Assembly: GCA_009760855.2 (NCBI GenBank)
Contig: WPIO01000005.1
Location: 13,010,001-13,074,000, forward strand
From: Cristatella mucedo
Lineage: Eukaryota; Bryozoa; Phylactolaemata; Cristatellidae
Length of the DNA stretch: 64,000 bases
Direction: 5' to 3'
The notes under the pieces are model-generated. The model worked only from the letters and a program-made list of their open reading frames with translations, did not search any database and was not told the origin of the DNA. The translations under genes were made by a program, and so were the position numbers. This document shows, in pieces, positions 11,901-23,070 of the stretch. Every line of letters begins with the position of its first letter. Position 1 is the first letter of the stretch.

Positions 11901-14900
11901 CAGCAAATGTAAAGTGCCTAGAAAGAGATTGAGTTCTCTGAGGACACTCTATCAAATGTATTATTATTATTATTATCAGTAGAAGTCGCAGGCATGGTTC
12001 TATATCTACCAAATAATCATCTCTATGAGTCAATCAAGTAATCAGAATTTGCCACAAATTATATCATGCCACTTTCTGGTCTTGGCTATAGTGATCATGG
12101 GCTTCTATCAAATTCTTGAAGTTGCAAATCAACAAGCTTGTTTCGCTTTTCGGAATCCAACAGTCTAGAAATACCTCGTACAAACCTTAAATCCTTTGGA
12201 GACCGTGCATTTAGCTCGTATGCTCCCACAGCCTGGAACTCCCTCCCGACCTGCATCAGAACATCCCCTGACCTGACCACATTTAAAAGAAACTTAAAAA
12301 CACACCTATTTAGGACAGCATTTAGTGGGTCCTTGTGATTCGTCCTCGATGTGCTTATGCGTGCTGACACTGTGCATGCTGCCACTAACCACATTTGCAT
12401 GCTGACCCAGTGCATGTAACCCCTAACCATGTTATTCATTTTGTTTGTTTTTCAAGCATGATTTTACTTACTATTCTATTGCGTATCACTTTGCAGCAAA
12501 TGTAAAGCGCCTAGAAAGAGATTAAGTTCTCTGAGGGCGCTTTATCAAGTGCAATATTATTATTATTATTATTTTGGGGATTGACGATGTACAAGTGAGA
12601 CTATCATCAACTAAACGGCAAGCTGTCTGACTATCTTCGATGCATTTATGTAGATGCTTGTCTGAATTGCTAGTCGTTAGAAAAATTGGAGCTGCATCCT
12701 CCAGGGTCTGGGCAATGGTCTTCCCTATACATCGGGTGCTAATTTGTCAGACTGGTGTAACTTCGTCTTAAAATAATTCATTTCTTCAAAAGATTGCCTG
12801 AAAATACATGACTAAATATAATAGCTATTCCCTGGTACACACACAAGTGATATAGATCCTATTGAACTGATCGCCTGGGCACGGTGTACGCTGTTGGAGC
12901 ATACCTCACCATCTTCCATGCTTTAGGTGCCACGACAGTGGACAACAGGGACTCTTAACGGCCTGTTGCTTGGGCCATAAGAGCCTCAGGCTCTTGGTGA
13001 TGTCGCCAGCTGAGCTGGTCAAGTACAATGCCGGGCCATTATTTTGCATGCTAGGTGTCCGTGCCTTGGACGTCTTGATAGGTCCCAGGCTTTGACAAGT
13101 AAAAAGAAGTGGCAGGTGTGCTGGTTTGTTTAGTGCATGTTTTCAAATGCTCTTGTAAATTTTCCCTTTTGCATTGAATAACAGGGCAGCGTAATAACAG
13201 GCATTAATCAATTGATGGCAGGATTTAGGGGAAGGCTAGAAACGCCGCAGGAAACGAGTCAGCCGCAGAGTGATGCCAGAGAAAAAAGAATGGGCCGCTG
13301 AGAGGGACAAGCCAGAGCAAAAGAGTGAAGGTTCCTAAAAGTAAGACATCGCTGTTCGTTCTTCAGGAATGATTTCCCCTTAACCTTCAATAGCGGAGCT
13401 TAAACGTTCAAAGCTTAAACGTTCAAGCGCATCCAACCGCTCGGCTGACCTAGAGCGATTCTTAGCTAGACTATTTAGTCAACTGCCAGGAGCCAACAAG
13501 CTTCGATCGAAAGTGAAGGCAGCCACGCCTACGGGTGGCAGCCCGCGCTGACAGTGACGACCGAGTCGGGATGAGCAGGGGGGTGGGAAAATGAGCAAGC
13601 TGCTGGGGTGCCGACGCAAGGCTTGCCGTCTGGCCGCCCTGCCCTAACTAATGTGCTAATGTGGCTTCGACGCTAACGTGGCCACGTGTCATACTGCAAG
13701 TGCAGGACGCTTTACGCTGCTGACCGGAAATGTGGCGCCCACGAGGCAGACATACGCTCGCCGGCTACGGCCAGCCGGCGAGCGATTAGTAGGGAGGGGC
13801 ACGTGTGGCTGGCATGGAGGCGGAGGTCTACTAGCCGGCTTACCGAGCTGCCGAAGAAAGCCTCGTACTGTGCGCTCCGTGACACATCGCTGCGAGCTGA
13901 CAAAGCGCCGCAGGTCTCCGCCTGAGCAGTACTCCATAATCAGATACACGAAATGGTCATCCCACTGCAAGAGAACGAATGCACAAAGAACGTGCACGAC
14001 ATCTGCCCATGGCAGCAGCTATGACACACACTGCCTACCATTAGCATGGACCACCGATTACTCGTTAATCGCAAAGCCAAAATGGCAGATACAGCACTTG
14101 ACGTGAGAGTGAGCAATGCAGACGTGCTGCTGAACGAGCACTCTCACGGCCCTACGGACCTTAAGTCGGGGGGGGGGGTAGAATGCTTGCTCTTCACGAC
14201 CCAGTGTTATGCTGTGCTATATAAATGAGACAGCTTGATCAGTTAACCTTTACTTGTTTACGGCCCAAAGTCGAGCATGACTCTGCAACACGGAACTGCC
14301 CATGAGGGCCTGCTTAGATAAGAGTACGACAGCCAAATCAGTTCCTGCATTTGTGACCCCACGTCTAGATCATTGCAATTCCCTTTATTTAGACTACCGG
14401 TCTGTGCCCTTAATAATCCCCAACTGGTGCAAAACTCGTCGGTTTTTCTTGTCTGTCATCAACGACTTTGCTGCCACTTCACCCAACTTCCATGCCTCAC
14501 GGGCTCCCTATCAAGCATCAAATCAATTTCAAGATCCTCGGTCTCGCTTACAGGTAACTTCACTCGTGTCGTATCAGCCTACATGTCCGACCTCCTCGCT
14601 CATACAGCGTGCCCTTGCACCACCTGCTAGCCAGCATCTAGTAATCTTGTGTAGTTCCTCGCAGTAAATGGAAATCTTTGGGTGTGATAGTGCCTTCAGC
14701 TCTATCGCACCGAAATTCTGGAGCTCGAGCTTCTGGCTAAGGTTACTACTAGCAATGAGTGCTAACTCAGCTTTTAAGTCTCGACTCAAGACTCCGCATC
14801 TGTTCTGCTTCGGTTTCCCTTCGCCTCACCGACTTTGTCGTTTTTGTTCCAGTGCACTCGCTTTGAGTGCTAACCGTGCGTACGAGTCAGCGAAAGTGCC

Positions 14901-15530
14901 TAGGCATAGATCTTACTAGCCGGTTGCTCTGAGTGACTTTTCGTTTGCTTTTGAATACTGGCCTAAGCGGAACACTTCTTTTTTGCTAATGCATGGTTGA
15001 TACCGTGCACGTCGCCAGCCTTTCGGTATGTATTCTCGCAGCAAGCTGTAAAGTGCATGAACAGAGATCAAGTACTCTTGTGATGCAATACAAACAGCCT
15101 ACTGTTATTCCTCTTAATGTCATACAACGAACCAACGAGCAGCTACAATAAATAAGCTCAGGTAGATCTCAAAACACAAAAAAGCTCAATGCTCGATATT
15201 CTCACTTGTCGAAGATTGCTGGCGACTCATAGAGTGCAGGTGCAGAGTTACTTGCATTCAACATAAAAAACTTATTTTGACACCAGTAACCCGGTTGCTA
15301 CCGATCGGCAAAATAAGAAGGTATATAATGGGCTTAACATTAACTTCGACTTGACCAGTCCACTGTATTGTGAGCCAGTTGGAGGCTGGTTTGGTCATGT
15401 GGTTAAGATGCTCACCACGAACCAAGGTCGAGGTGGATGTATCTGATGACGAGGTCGTGGGCTCGAGCCCTGCGGCATACGCGAAGCCCCTGAAAAGTTC
15501 TCTTAGGACGATATTGAAATGAATTATATA

Positions 15531-15580
<50 letters not shown>

Positions 15581-16221
15581 ATTCATATATATATATATAA
15601 GGTGTCTGTTCACATTGTTGTCTGCAGAGAGACTAAAGCCGCACGTTAGCACGGACACGCATAACTGCCTGAAGCGTCCTTAAGCTAGGTCCACAACATT
15701 AATGAGAAGCAAAACGCTGCACGCATTCTCGGGCGCGATGCTGAGCTACCGCACAGCACCTCCGCCCTTGTGTCTAGGTAAGCGCGAGACTCACCTCGAA
15801 ATCCTTCAGGTCGACTATATACTCATGGCGAAGGGTTTTGAGCAACTCGATTTCCGTCAGCAGGTTATCTTTCGATATTTCGTTCAGGCTGCTTTTCAGT
15901 ATGCATTTTATCGCCACTGCCTCCCGGTCGCCGACCTTAAACGCGGGGGACGGCGAGGGCGTCGCGCGAATGAGCTTAAAGCCACTAGCCCGGTCACCCT
16001 GCTGGGGCTGAAGCCACGCGCGGAAGCCGTTCAAACAGCGGCGCGGCAGCGTGCTGGATCAGGAACGCTCTCCGCCGAGGACGGTCGCTTGCGGATACCT
16101 TGCTGAAAGCCTTGTAAACGGCTGCGTACGTTCCCGCACCTAGCTTCTCTGCGAGTACATAGTTCTTAGGCCTCGGAACAGGCCTCGCCGCACCAGACGT
16201 CGGTCTGAGCAGCAACGTCAT
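5999..16221 (-). CDS. ULK3: ULK3-type serine/threonine protein kinase, N-terminal kinase domain (five exons, 3' part missing)
   Basis: Exons on the minus strand: 16221-16099 (start codon at 16221), 15935-15795, 13964-13844, 10577-10473 and 6142-5999. All have GT-AG borders, and phases join exactly (0, 0, 1, 1). Together they encode about 211 residues of a kinase domain: glycine loop GAGTYAAVY (28-36), catalytic lysine VAIK (K51), helix C glutamate in LLTEIE, hinge [11 protein letters not shown], catalytic loop HMDLKPQN (D144, N149), DFG (D164) and GSPLYMAPE. The order and wording (GSPLYMAPE followed by VCQRQYD) are characteristic of ULK3. From family knowledge, ULK3 acts in autophagy and Hedgehog signalling and carries MIT domains C-terminally; those exons are not in this window. 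The HRD arginine is methionine here, so it is a non-RD kinase. The start was chosen because it leaves a short leader like that of family members. Confidence 0.93.
7262..7425 (+). repeat. minisatellite, about five copies of a 30-33 bp unit
   Basis: Imperfect tandem units share the core acaggtatg...ctaag.ctcagta. Successive copies differ by several substitutions and small indels. It lies in a ULK3 intron. Confidence 0.75.
7813..7855 (+). repeat. (ATT)n microsatellite
   Basis: A run of att triplets with interruptions. No LINE hairpin precedes it directly, so it may be the remnant tail of an eroded LINE. Confidence 0.8.
7895..8085 (+). mobile_element. LINE A' 3' end fragment
   Basis: It contains the block cagcatttgctaggtcc, the gtgctgag.ctgtgcatgtta stretch and the tail motif agtgccaagaaagagatta ahead of ttctctgatggtgct. 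This matches the divergent LINE A' 3' ends at 30.7 kb and 34.3 kb better than the main LINE A subfamily. Confidence 0.75.
8111..8660 (-). pseudogene. Tc1/mariner-like transposase relic
   Basis: On the minus strand, short frames separated by stops and shifts spell a Tc1-type transposase. A helix-turn-helix-like stretch at the high-coordinate end includes NLARHGI. The central part has [10 protein letters not shown] and the end has [10 protein letters not shown]. In the family these correspond to the GxGSxMVW block and the QQDNDPKH block of the catalytic core. The copy is about 550 bp, lacks both ends and cannot be functional. It lies in a ULK3 intron, in the same orientation as the kinase gene. 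Confidence 0.8.
9310..9482 (+). mobile_element. SINE B copy (tRNA-derived)
   Basis: The head resembles a tRNA gene with an A-box-like tggcacactaggtaagg and a B-box ggtcgtgggttcgattcc. The body is shared with the other SINE B copies: ggcgatcctttatcgccac, gcggtggtgatagccg and gctcttctgtcgctatac. It ends near ggctgtttaatcagct. This is the most complete copy in the window and defines the family here. Confidence 0.85.
9560..9855 (+). mobile_element. two LINE A' 3' tails in tandem
   Basis: Two successive tail motifs, one near 9665-9720 (catatgtaatcagcttagaaagagattgagttctctgaag) and one near 9745-9800 (catatgaaaagtgccaagaaagag), are followed by an (ATT)n run near 9828. The second seems to have landed in or next to the tail of the first. 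Confidence 0.7.
10192..10218 (+). repeat. G homopolymer, 27 nt
   Basis: An uninterrupted run of G within the ULK3 intron between exons 4 and 5. The assembled length of such a run is unreliable. Confidence 0.95.
11185..11345 (-). mobile_element. SINE B copy, degenerate
   Basis: Reverse-orientation copy: it starts (plus strand) with atttaacagcctca, then atagcagcagaagagc, and reaches the B-box complement gggctcgaaccca near 11276. It is more diverged than the 9.3 kb copy. Confidence 0.65.
11886..11975 (+). mobile_element. LINE A 3' tail, extreme 5' truncation
   Basis: Only the last 90 nt are present: gcagcaaatgtaaagtgcc, the hairpin, then (ATT)n. The outer stem is partly broken in this copy (aaagtgcc against ggacactc). 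Confidence 0.85.
12135..12575 (+). mobile_element. LINE A 3' end, young subfamily
   Basis: It encodes the last 66 residues of the reverse transcriptase ORF (from [14 protein letters not shown] to AFSGSL and stop), followed by the complete 3' untranslated region, the hairpin and (ATT)n. It is almost identical to the minus-strand copy ending at 44640, differing at only a few positions over about 430 bp. Confidence 0.92.
12576..13843. other. ULK3 intron sequence without recognised element
   Basis: Unique-looking sequence between a LINE tail and ULK3 exon 3. No repeat family or conserved coding segment was seen. Confidence 0.5.
14165..14246 (+). mobile_element. possible internally deleted SINE B
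   Basis: The sequence has a SINE B-like piece (gctcttcacgaccca) followed directly by a SINE B-like end (gctatataaatgagacagctt.atcagtta). If it is SINE B, most of the body has been lost. It is preceded by a short G run. Confidence 0.4.
14290..15115 (+). mobile_element. LINE C copy 1, 5'-truncated relic
   Basis: Begins within the reverse transcriptase C-terminal region ([13 protein letters not shown]: ccacgtctagatcattgcaattcc) and extends through a 3' untranslated region to a hairpin-type tail near 15045-15095. It aligns along its length with the copy at 24.3-25.1 kb and is distinct from LINE A and LINE B in the 3' region. Confidence 0.75.
15370..15600 (+). mobile_element. SINE A copy with (TA)n tail
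   Basis: A tRNA-like head (ggtttggtcatgtggttaag) and B-box (ggtcgtgggctcgagccc) lead into a LINE-type tail that is partly deleted in this copy (gaagcccctgaaaagttctct). It ends at gaaatgaattatatata and an AT-repeat of about 75 nt to 15600. Confidence 0.85.
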
Positions 16222-16509
16222 TCGCAAGCATTTGTGAACAGCAAGTCGCACAGCAGCGCCGCCGCTCAGGGTTTCCCAGCAATCGGGCCTCCCGTCACCA
16301 AGATGACTCTGCAACTTGTGCTTCCGGCATCGCGTCTCGTTTATTTTTTGGCTAAGTCGACGATGGGCGTAGCGGACTTGCATCCGGTCTCTTGATCTAA
16401 AAAGCAGGATAAGCGCCTCAAGCTGGCGGAAATCATGCAGCGCCGCTTTTGCGCTTCAGACTCAGGTCAGTCGAGTAGGACCTAGCTTTTGCTTGTTTCG
16501 GCTTGGGCA

Positions 16510-16551
16510 GCTGGGGGGGGGGCGGGGAGGGGTGGGAGTGGGAGGGGGGAA
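16510..16551 (+). promoter_or_regulatory. G-rich tract upstream of ULK3
   Basis: About 40 nt of clustered G runs broken by single bases lies roughly 290 bp upstream of the proposed ULK3 start codon. The G strand is the template strand for ULK3. The pattern could form a G-quadruplex; a promoter role is inferred only from position. Confidence 0.4.
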
Positions 16552-16899
16552 GCTGGCCGGATGGTTGGTTAGTCTTAAAGTTTAGAAAACGGCTGCAGTT
16601 GAAATACCCGGTCCCAACTGCCAGTACGGATTGTATAAGGAGATATTAATGATCACTGACATACAATATGAGATGTTAGCTTGAGGACCTCGGCCAAAAC
16701 AGCGGACTGCAAGATTCGGTAGACGTGGAGTCAAAAAGTGAAAACTGAAGGTCACCGGACTCAAACAGCCGTGGTTTATTGTTTGATTAGGACCACCGCT
16801 GGCATGTTGATTTATCTGCTTAATAGTCGGTTTATGGATATATGAGGCCTCGATGTAACCAACTCCTGCTTTTGTGACGGAACATCACTAGAGCTGTGC

Positions 16900-19020
16900 G
16901 AGCCCGAAGCTTTGCTATTTAATGTAGCTTCTCGCCTAACCGCTGATGTTTTAGTGCTCACCGGTACTCTAATGCTCACCGCACCTGGCCGTGGAGGGCC
17001 GGTGACATGTTTTCGCAGGCCGTTACCGTCGATTGCCGTGCATTGCCCTTGCATGTACGTTCAAGATTGGTTGATAGGATGCGGTTGCACTTTTAATATA
17101 GCACACTGTTAGGCAAGAAAGATTTCTCCCAACAGCTTAGTTTGTAATTGTAGCAGACAATCACAGATTGCTGTATTGTCTCGGGCAATTGCCATGGATT
17201 GCCCAAGGTTGAACGCGAAAAAGGACAGCGTGTGCGCCCACAGTGAGCGTTATGTGGTAGGATAATAACAAATTCAAACCGCCGATTTCCAGCAAACTTA
17301 AAACCAGATTGCTGCAGAGACCGAGCCATTGCCGTCGATTGCCGTGCATTGCCCTCGATTGTGCCTTCGTCGATTGCTTAAAGGATGTGGTTGCACTTTT
17401 AATGCAGTGTAGTGCAATACGCAAGAAAAGTTGGAGCTTCTCTCAGCAACTGTCGGTCCATTTGTAACGGACCTATATGGATTGGCGTATTTATCCGGGC
17501 CATTGTCGTCGATTGCAGTGCGTTGCCGTCGATTTAACGCACACAGTGAGTGAACATTATGCGCGCGAACAGGTATATGTTACATGGAATGAGAGTTGCA
17601 GTTTATTGCAACCAATCTCGTCCATTTTCCACGGATTTCGCTTTCGGCCTCTACCATTGCCGTAGATTGCCGTGCATTGCCTGAGATTGTACGAGCGCAA
17701 TTACTTAAAATAATGTGGTTAACTTTAACCAATGTGCTTTGTAGCATGCATTACAAATTGGAGCATTGCGAAACCAATTTCAGCGCATTTTGCATCAGAT
17801 TGCTATACATTGAGGTATTGGCGCGGGCCATTGCAGTCATCGCTGCCGAATGATCGAGGCAATTTCAATGAAATTATGGGATTAGAAAATAACCAAAAAT
17901 TAGAGCAACGTGCAATCACTATTAGAGCTTGAAGTGTACACACTGTGCATGCTGCCACTAACCACATTTGCATGCCGACCCTGTGCATGTCGCCCCTAAC
18001 CATGTTATTCATGTTTATCAAGCGTGATATTACTCACCGTTCAATCGCGCTTCCCTTTGCAGCAAATGTGAAGTGCCTAGAAAGAGATTGAGTTCTCCGA
18101 GGGGCTTTATCAAGTGCATTATTATTTTTTATTATATTATTACGTATTCTAGCCGCTTTTCGGCGGGTTGCGGTACATTGACGTACTGGCTCGGGCCGTT
18201 GCAGTCGGTTGCAATTCATTGCATGAGGGAGCGTGTGCGCAACAGAGCTTAATTTTGTGGGTGCACTTTGAACTGAGTCTAGTCCTATATGCAATGTCAA
18301 TTAGAGCTTCACGATGGCGATTTGAGGATGATTTGCAGTAGAATAGAGTGGATTGCGGTAGTTTTCAGGTCATTTCAAGCGATTGTTGCCCATGGCCACA
18401 GTGCGAGGATACACAATTTTTTTAATTTTACGTGGTCGGGCATACCGCACGGTGCACTTTCATAGGCAATACAAACTGGAGCTCGGTGCTATGTATTTCG
18501 TGAATTGCACGAACGAACGGCTGAACGAACGGCTGTGCCAATGCAAGTGAATTTTTTTCAGTGCAATTGTCGCAGTGTGCTGTCATATGCAATCAAAAAA
18601 GGAGCTTTTTGAACTGTATTTCTTTTATTGTGCGGTGGAATGCAGTGGATTGCGATATTGGCCTGGGGCACTACAATGTTATTTCAGTGGACCTCGTGAG
18701 AACGCGTGAGCGGAATCTCGCGAAATTTTCTGGGTACATTGTGCGCGTAGCATAGTTTGATATTCCAAACTCTTTGGATCTGTTCGCAGCCGATTTGAGG
18801 TGGATTTGACGGCAACTCAAATGGATTGTGGCGGATTTCGGTACAGGCGTCCGGCATCAAAGCTCATTTGCATATGTGCGCGTGCTCGCAGCGACATGAA
18901 ATTTGGTGGACAGATAAATTTGAACGTGTACTACAATATCAGCGCAAAATTTGAGCTTAGCCATGCTTACGTCCGGTCGTAGCTAGCAGTTGGAGCGGAT
19001 TGCGGCGGATCGCCGTAATT
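16900..19020 (+). repeat. diverged tandem array, period about 150-175 bp
   Basis: The core attgccgt.gattgccgtgcattgcc, or close variants, recurs near 17030, 17180, 17335, 17505, 17655, 17825, 18190, 18350, 18500, 18655, 18820 and 18990. Between cores the copies share weaker elements such as a gtgcacttttaa stretch, then gcaatac.aa..ttggagct. Divergence is high, so it is an old array. A LINE A tail interrupts it at 17937-18143. Confidence 0.75.
17937..18143 (+). mobile_element. LINE A 3' tail inserted in the tandem array
   Basis: Contains cactgtgcatgctgccactaaccacatttgcatg, the caagcgtgatattactcaccgttcaatcg block, the hairpin region near 18065-18110 and an AT-rich tail. The array core pattern resumes after the insertion. 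Confidence 0.85.
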
Positions 19021-19995
19021 CGTCGAACCCTCGGCAGTCAATCTGGCAGCCTCCGTGCACCTGCTCTGCTCGCACGGGAGCGTCGGAGTCGGAGGAGTGG
19101 CCGATAAAGTAAGAGCAGCTGTTAGTAGTTCGCCGGCTGCTTGCTGGCTGGCTGGCGGCGGGCAGACCGGCACTCAGGGGCGGAGCCAGGGTTTTCTGGT
19201 GGGTGGTGCAGCAAGGGATCTCCAAGCTCCTTCTGATAATAATAATAATGACATAGTTACCGCGTAAGAAAGTTGATGAAAAAAGTTGAAAAATCCATTT
19301 GACTCGTTCCTTTCGCGTCTTCACACTGCTCCTGCCCCTTGGGCATGGGGAAATTAGTGCCAGGATATGCGTAGATACTCGCCTCTGTCCTTGGATGGGG
19401 GGGGGGGGTGCTCCGCCCCGTTGCTGGCGGTAAGGTCCACGAGCTACTTCGTTTTCGCTCCAGGCGTAAAGGTTCATGCAGGAAAAAAGTGGATCCCTGC
19501 CGAAGAAAAATCGTCAAAGGCCGTAGCTCATCGAGGTCTCACCTGAAGAGATTAGCTAATCGACAAATAATAAGACGTAATCGGAGCGAGCGCCATAAAG
19601 CAAGGCTTGTGCCGAAGAAGAGGACAAACTCCGCGCGAGAGATTTAAGACGGCGCATATATGGCTGGACGAACGAGCGGCGAGGCGTTAAGCCACGAAGC
19701 GTAGCGGATGAACTCCCGTAGCTCGAGAGTGCATGCCAGGTGGCGCTCGCCCACGTCGGGTCGGCCGTTTTAACGGTAGCAGCTTGGCTACTCGGAAGCC
19801 AGTGCGGAGAGATTATTTTGTAGTTATGCGTGAAAAGAAGTTGCCTCTGGGATATTGATAGATCCAGCAGATATGTGAGCATCACACCACTGGGATGTAA
19901 AATAGCACAACCCTTACGTAGGCTATCTATGGCTCACACAGCGACTCTCATTACTAACCATATCCATAGTGACCGGAAACGCCGAAATCCTTCAG

Positions 19996-20227
19996 TTGGA
20001 TCGGCTACTCGGAAAGATTCTCATTGCAAGCACTTGAATCAATGGAAGTCGCATTGCTATCCCTACATGCTACCAGAGACCTGCACAAAGATACAGTAGA
20101 GATACTGAGAGAGAGCGTCTCGGTCCTTCAGCAGGAACTGGAGAAGTATAAAGCCAAGGCCGAAGGAGTGTCTACCCAGTTCGAAGGTCTCATTCAGCTT
20201 ATAAAACGGTGCGGGCTCCAGAATTAA
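19996..20227 (+). CDS. terminal exon of a coiled-coil protein (partial)
   Basis: An open frame runs to a TAA at 20225-20227, with a plausible acceptor (ccttcag) at about 19995. It encodes a mostly helical segment with heptad-like spacing of leucines and valines: ESMEVALLSLHATRDL, then TVEILRESVSVLQQELEKYK, then FEGLIQLIKRCG and the end. Upstream exons were not identified with confidence. The region 18.96-19.2 kb is GC-rich and could hold a 5' exon. No family was recognised. Confidence 0.45.
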
Positions 20228-20254
20228 TGCTGAACTGTTATATTAATACTTTCT

Positions 20255-20680
20255 TGCATTTGGAGGTTTCTCGTGAACGCTTTGGCGTATCTTCATTAAT
20301 GCCTTGTAGGACCTCTCGTTGCTCCTCCACTGTGCTCTGTCGCACCACCAGCTCCTCGCCTTCCTGTCGTCTCGCCTTCCCTCGCACTAAATCGAAATAT
20401 TTTGGTAATGAATTTGCATCATCAGCTTACCTTTTACCCCAGTGAACATGTCTTTTTTCCTAGAGATCCGAGTGCTTACCCCCGAATGACTCAGTGCGTG
20501 TTACTAGTTCGAGGTACAACTAGCCGGCGACCCTTTGTGCGCGTAGATATGCTGGCCTAAGCATGATGCCGTGCATGTCATTAACCCGTGGTCACTGCTT
20601 CTAATGCAGCGAGTGGTAGAGCGCCTGGATATATTTTGTTCTCGTAGGGTGCTATACAAATGACACTGTTGTTATTTGTA
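20255..20680 (+). mobile_element. LINE C 3' end fragment
   Basis: Shares with the other LINE C copies the blocks tgaacatgtctttttt, actagccgg and atgctggcctaa.catgatgc. It ends with agagcgcctggatatattttgttctcgtagggtgctatacaaatga. Confidence 0.65.
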
Positions 20681-20844
20681 TGAGAAAGAAAGCAGTCGTT
20701 CGTCACGAATAATGCGGTTTTGTTCGTCAGGGTCTCATTGAACTATGCAGTGAAGTCTGCGATGAGCTCAAGACCATGTAGCGCTGTTTTAAAAATTAGG
20801 CATACAGGTTTCTTCAATAACTTACGCTGATCCTTCTTGTCAGA

Positions 20845-20985
20845 GAAGGTGCTCGCTCTTCACAACCGAGGTCGTGTGTTCGAATCCTGCGGTGGGCGAT
20901 TCTTTATTGCCAACTGCTAGCGGTGGTGATAGCCGATGATGCTCTTCTGCCGCTATACAAATGAGGCTGTTAAATCCGCTAATAT
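20845..20985 (+). mobile_element. SINE B copy
   Basis: The B-box aggtcgtgtgttcgaatcctgcggtgggcgatt is followed by the family body and the end gctatacaaatgaggctgttaaatccgct. The A-box end is truncated. Confidence 0.8.
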
Positions 20986-21179
20986 CTCACGATGAGTGAG
21001 TCGGTCGATTGTCAATTATCCAAGCACGTGCTCTCAGTTTATATAATCCATAGATTTATGGCAGGATTATTAATAGTGGTGATCTTGTGATTGATTTTTG
21101 CCTAATAGTGAATGGTAATATTTGGTTTTTTAACGGCTGAATTTTCTGCGATACCATAGCATACAGACGCTCGCGACAA

Positions 21180-22315
21180 AGTATTACTCGCCTCGGCCAT
21201 CATTTCTATGCCTCCAGCACCCAGCTGTACTTACCGGTTAAACCATCCGGATCAGGTGCGATGACTGACAAGCTAATTACCTGCCTTGCAAACATTTGAT
21301 TATAGGTCGGTAATGTCCCGAAGCTAAACGATGATAAAACTGAACTTCGCATAGGAAAATCTAAATGCAAGGCTGGAATTAGTGACTTTGCTCTTCTCAG
21401 TAGTGATGCATACTCTTATTTTAACCGTACATTTAGGTTTTTCTATGAGGCATTCGGTTATATCAGTTTTAAAAACATTGGCAACATCCAGGATCAAATG
21501 TCTGCATGGCAAGCATTCAGGTTATCAGTCACCACACCTGACTCGGATTAATCAAATGTTAAGATCAGCTGGGTTTTGGAGGCATTGAAGTGATAGCCCA
21601 AGGGGGGGGGGGGAGAGAGTATGCCTGCTAAGCATTTGGAACTACTTACCGCAATGGCTGGCTAAAGATCTTACCAGCTTCTTGCTTTTGTCTAGACTGT
21701 TCTACGGTAATTTAGTTTTGGTCGGGTTATCGAAAAGCCTTTTAACCTCTACAAGTGATAATGAATACGGCTGCAAGTTAATTAGTAAATCCACATGATT
21801 TATCATGCATCTCTTTTGCTGAAGGAGCTACAATGGCTCCCGATTGATCAGTGGATACAGAGCGAAATTTATACTCTGACCCAAAAGATTCACAATGGCT
21901 GTGGCTCATTCATACCTAGGCTGAGCTGCTGTACCAGTCTCACCCCTTCGTGCCCCCCAGGTCCTGTATGGACAGTGGATTAACAGTTGACCATTGGCAG
22001 CAGAAGCATGTTCTATGCCTTTCTTTTATAGACTTTGAAACTCGCTTCCATTCTTCTTATGCCACATCTGTTCTCATGCTTCCAGCTCTGACGCATATTT
22101 CCTCTGTCTAGTCGTCTTGCTGCTACCTCAATGCTAGTCACTTGCTCGAATGCCCTCCCGACTCAGTTATTGTCCTCACTTTCTTTTTGCTGTGTGAGAC
22201 CAAGTCGGTTGACTTCTGTATGCAAACCGAAAGCAGCTTAGGCTTTGAGTGCACTATAAAGCATACACTCGCTTAGTCTTTGTGACTTTGTGTAGTTACA
22301 GAGATTCATTCATAC
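21180..22315 (+). mobile_element. LINE B copy 2, strongly decayed
   Basis: Aligns with LINE B copy 1 from about 2630 onward. It has remnants of the YADDTQLY region near 21185-21240, the KLNDDKTEL-type stretch near 21325, the thumb region at 21640-21950 and the 3' untranslated module near 22100-22315. Many stops and frameshifts. Confidence 0.8.
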
Positions 22316-22611
22316 GTGCCGTCCCAGCATTTGAGGGTCAGTGAATTGGAATTCGCATATCTAATGAACTTGGCTGACTTTGCTGTTTCACTATTTGCGA
22401 TTTGAGATGTTGACCTGGTTTTATAAACTAAACTGGTTTGGTATTTTTAGTGCCATTACAGTAGGTTAGTGACATGGCAACCCAAAAGGGATGTCAATAC
22501 TTATAGGTTTACTGTGTGGTGCAGGCAGTTGCTTATATTGATGTTAGCAGGCAGCTAGTTATTATGTAACTCTTTATTTTCTGTTTGTTTTGAAGTACTC
22601 ACAAGTTGCTA

Positions 22612-22760
22612 GCAGTTAAGTTGCTCGCCCCGACCAAGGTCTGTCTGAGGTCGTGGGCTCGAGCCCCGAGGCATATATGAAGCGCCTGAATTGAGATTAA
22701 GTTCTCTCGGGGCGCTATATATAAATGAATTATATATATATATATATTTGATTGTTCTGC
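22612..22760 (+). mobile_element. SINE A copy with (TA)n tail
   Basis: The head is truncated, followed by the B-box ggtcgtgggctcgagcccc, the linker ggcatatatgaagcgcctgaa and the LINE-like hairpin at 22681-22716 (agcgcc pairing with ggcgct). It ends in aaatgaattatatata. Confidence 0.88.
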
Positions 22761-23070
22761 ATTCGAGTATCGTTCTTCATTGTAGCCGATTCTCTTAACT
22801 TCTTCCTGATGCACCATTAGTGCTTCCTCGCCAATGGTTTTGTTTACTAAAAGTGACGAGCCCATGCTGCAGTCGATCCTTGACTATTATTCTTCCTGTC
22901 AAGTATTTCCTCTCACATTGCTGCTGATGCTGCTGCTCTAGCTCTGAAATTACTTTAGTTGCATGTGGTAAATCGATAAAGCAAATCATTACTAACCTTG
23001 TTTATTTGAATGGACACACTGTTCCACAACAAAACTTAATTTGATAGTAAGCACAGATGTATTCTCCTTT

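Noticed and set aside
18983..19173. Minus-strand cysteine-containing frame near the GC-rich patch
   Set aside because: Part of it is the gattgcgg core of the tandem array, so it is unlikely to be coding.
19172..19432. Possible hAT-type MITE with ends caggggcggagcc and gctccgcccc
   Set aside because: The ends pair over only about ten bases and no 8-bp flanking duplication is visible. The right side is next to a G run.
22795..22989. Minus-strand frame with ELEQQHQQQCERKY
   Set aside because: Has a possible acceptor, but Gln runs and short length give little support. It lies beyond the AATAAA of the other minus-strand candidate.
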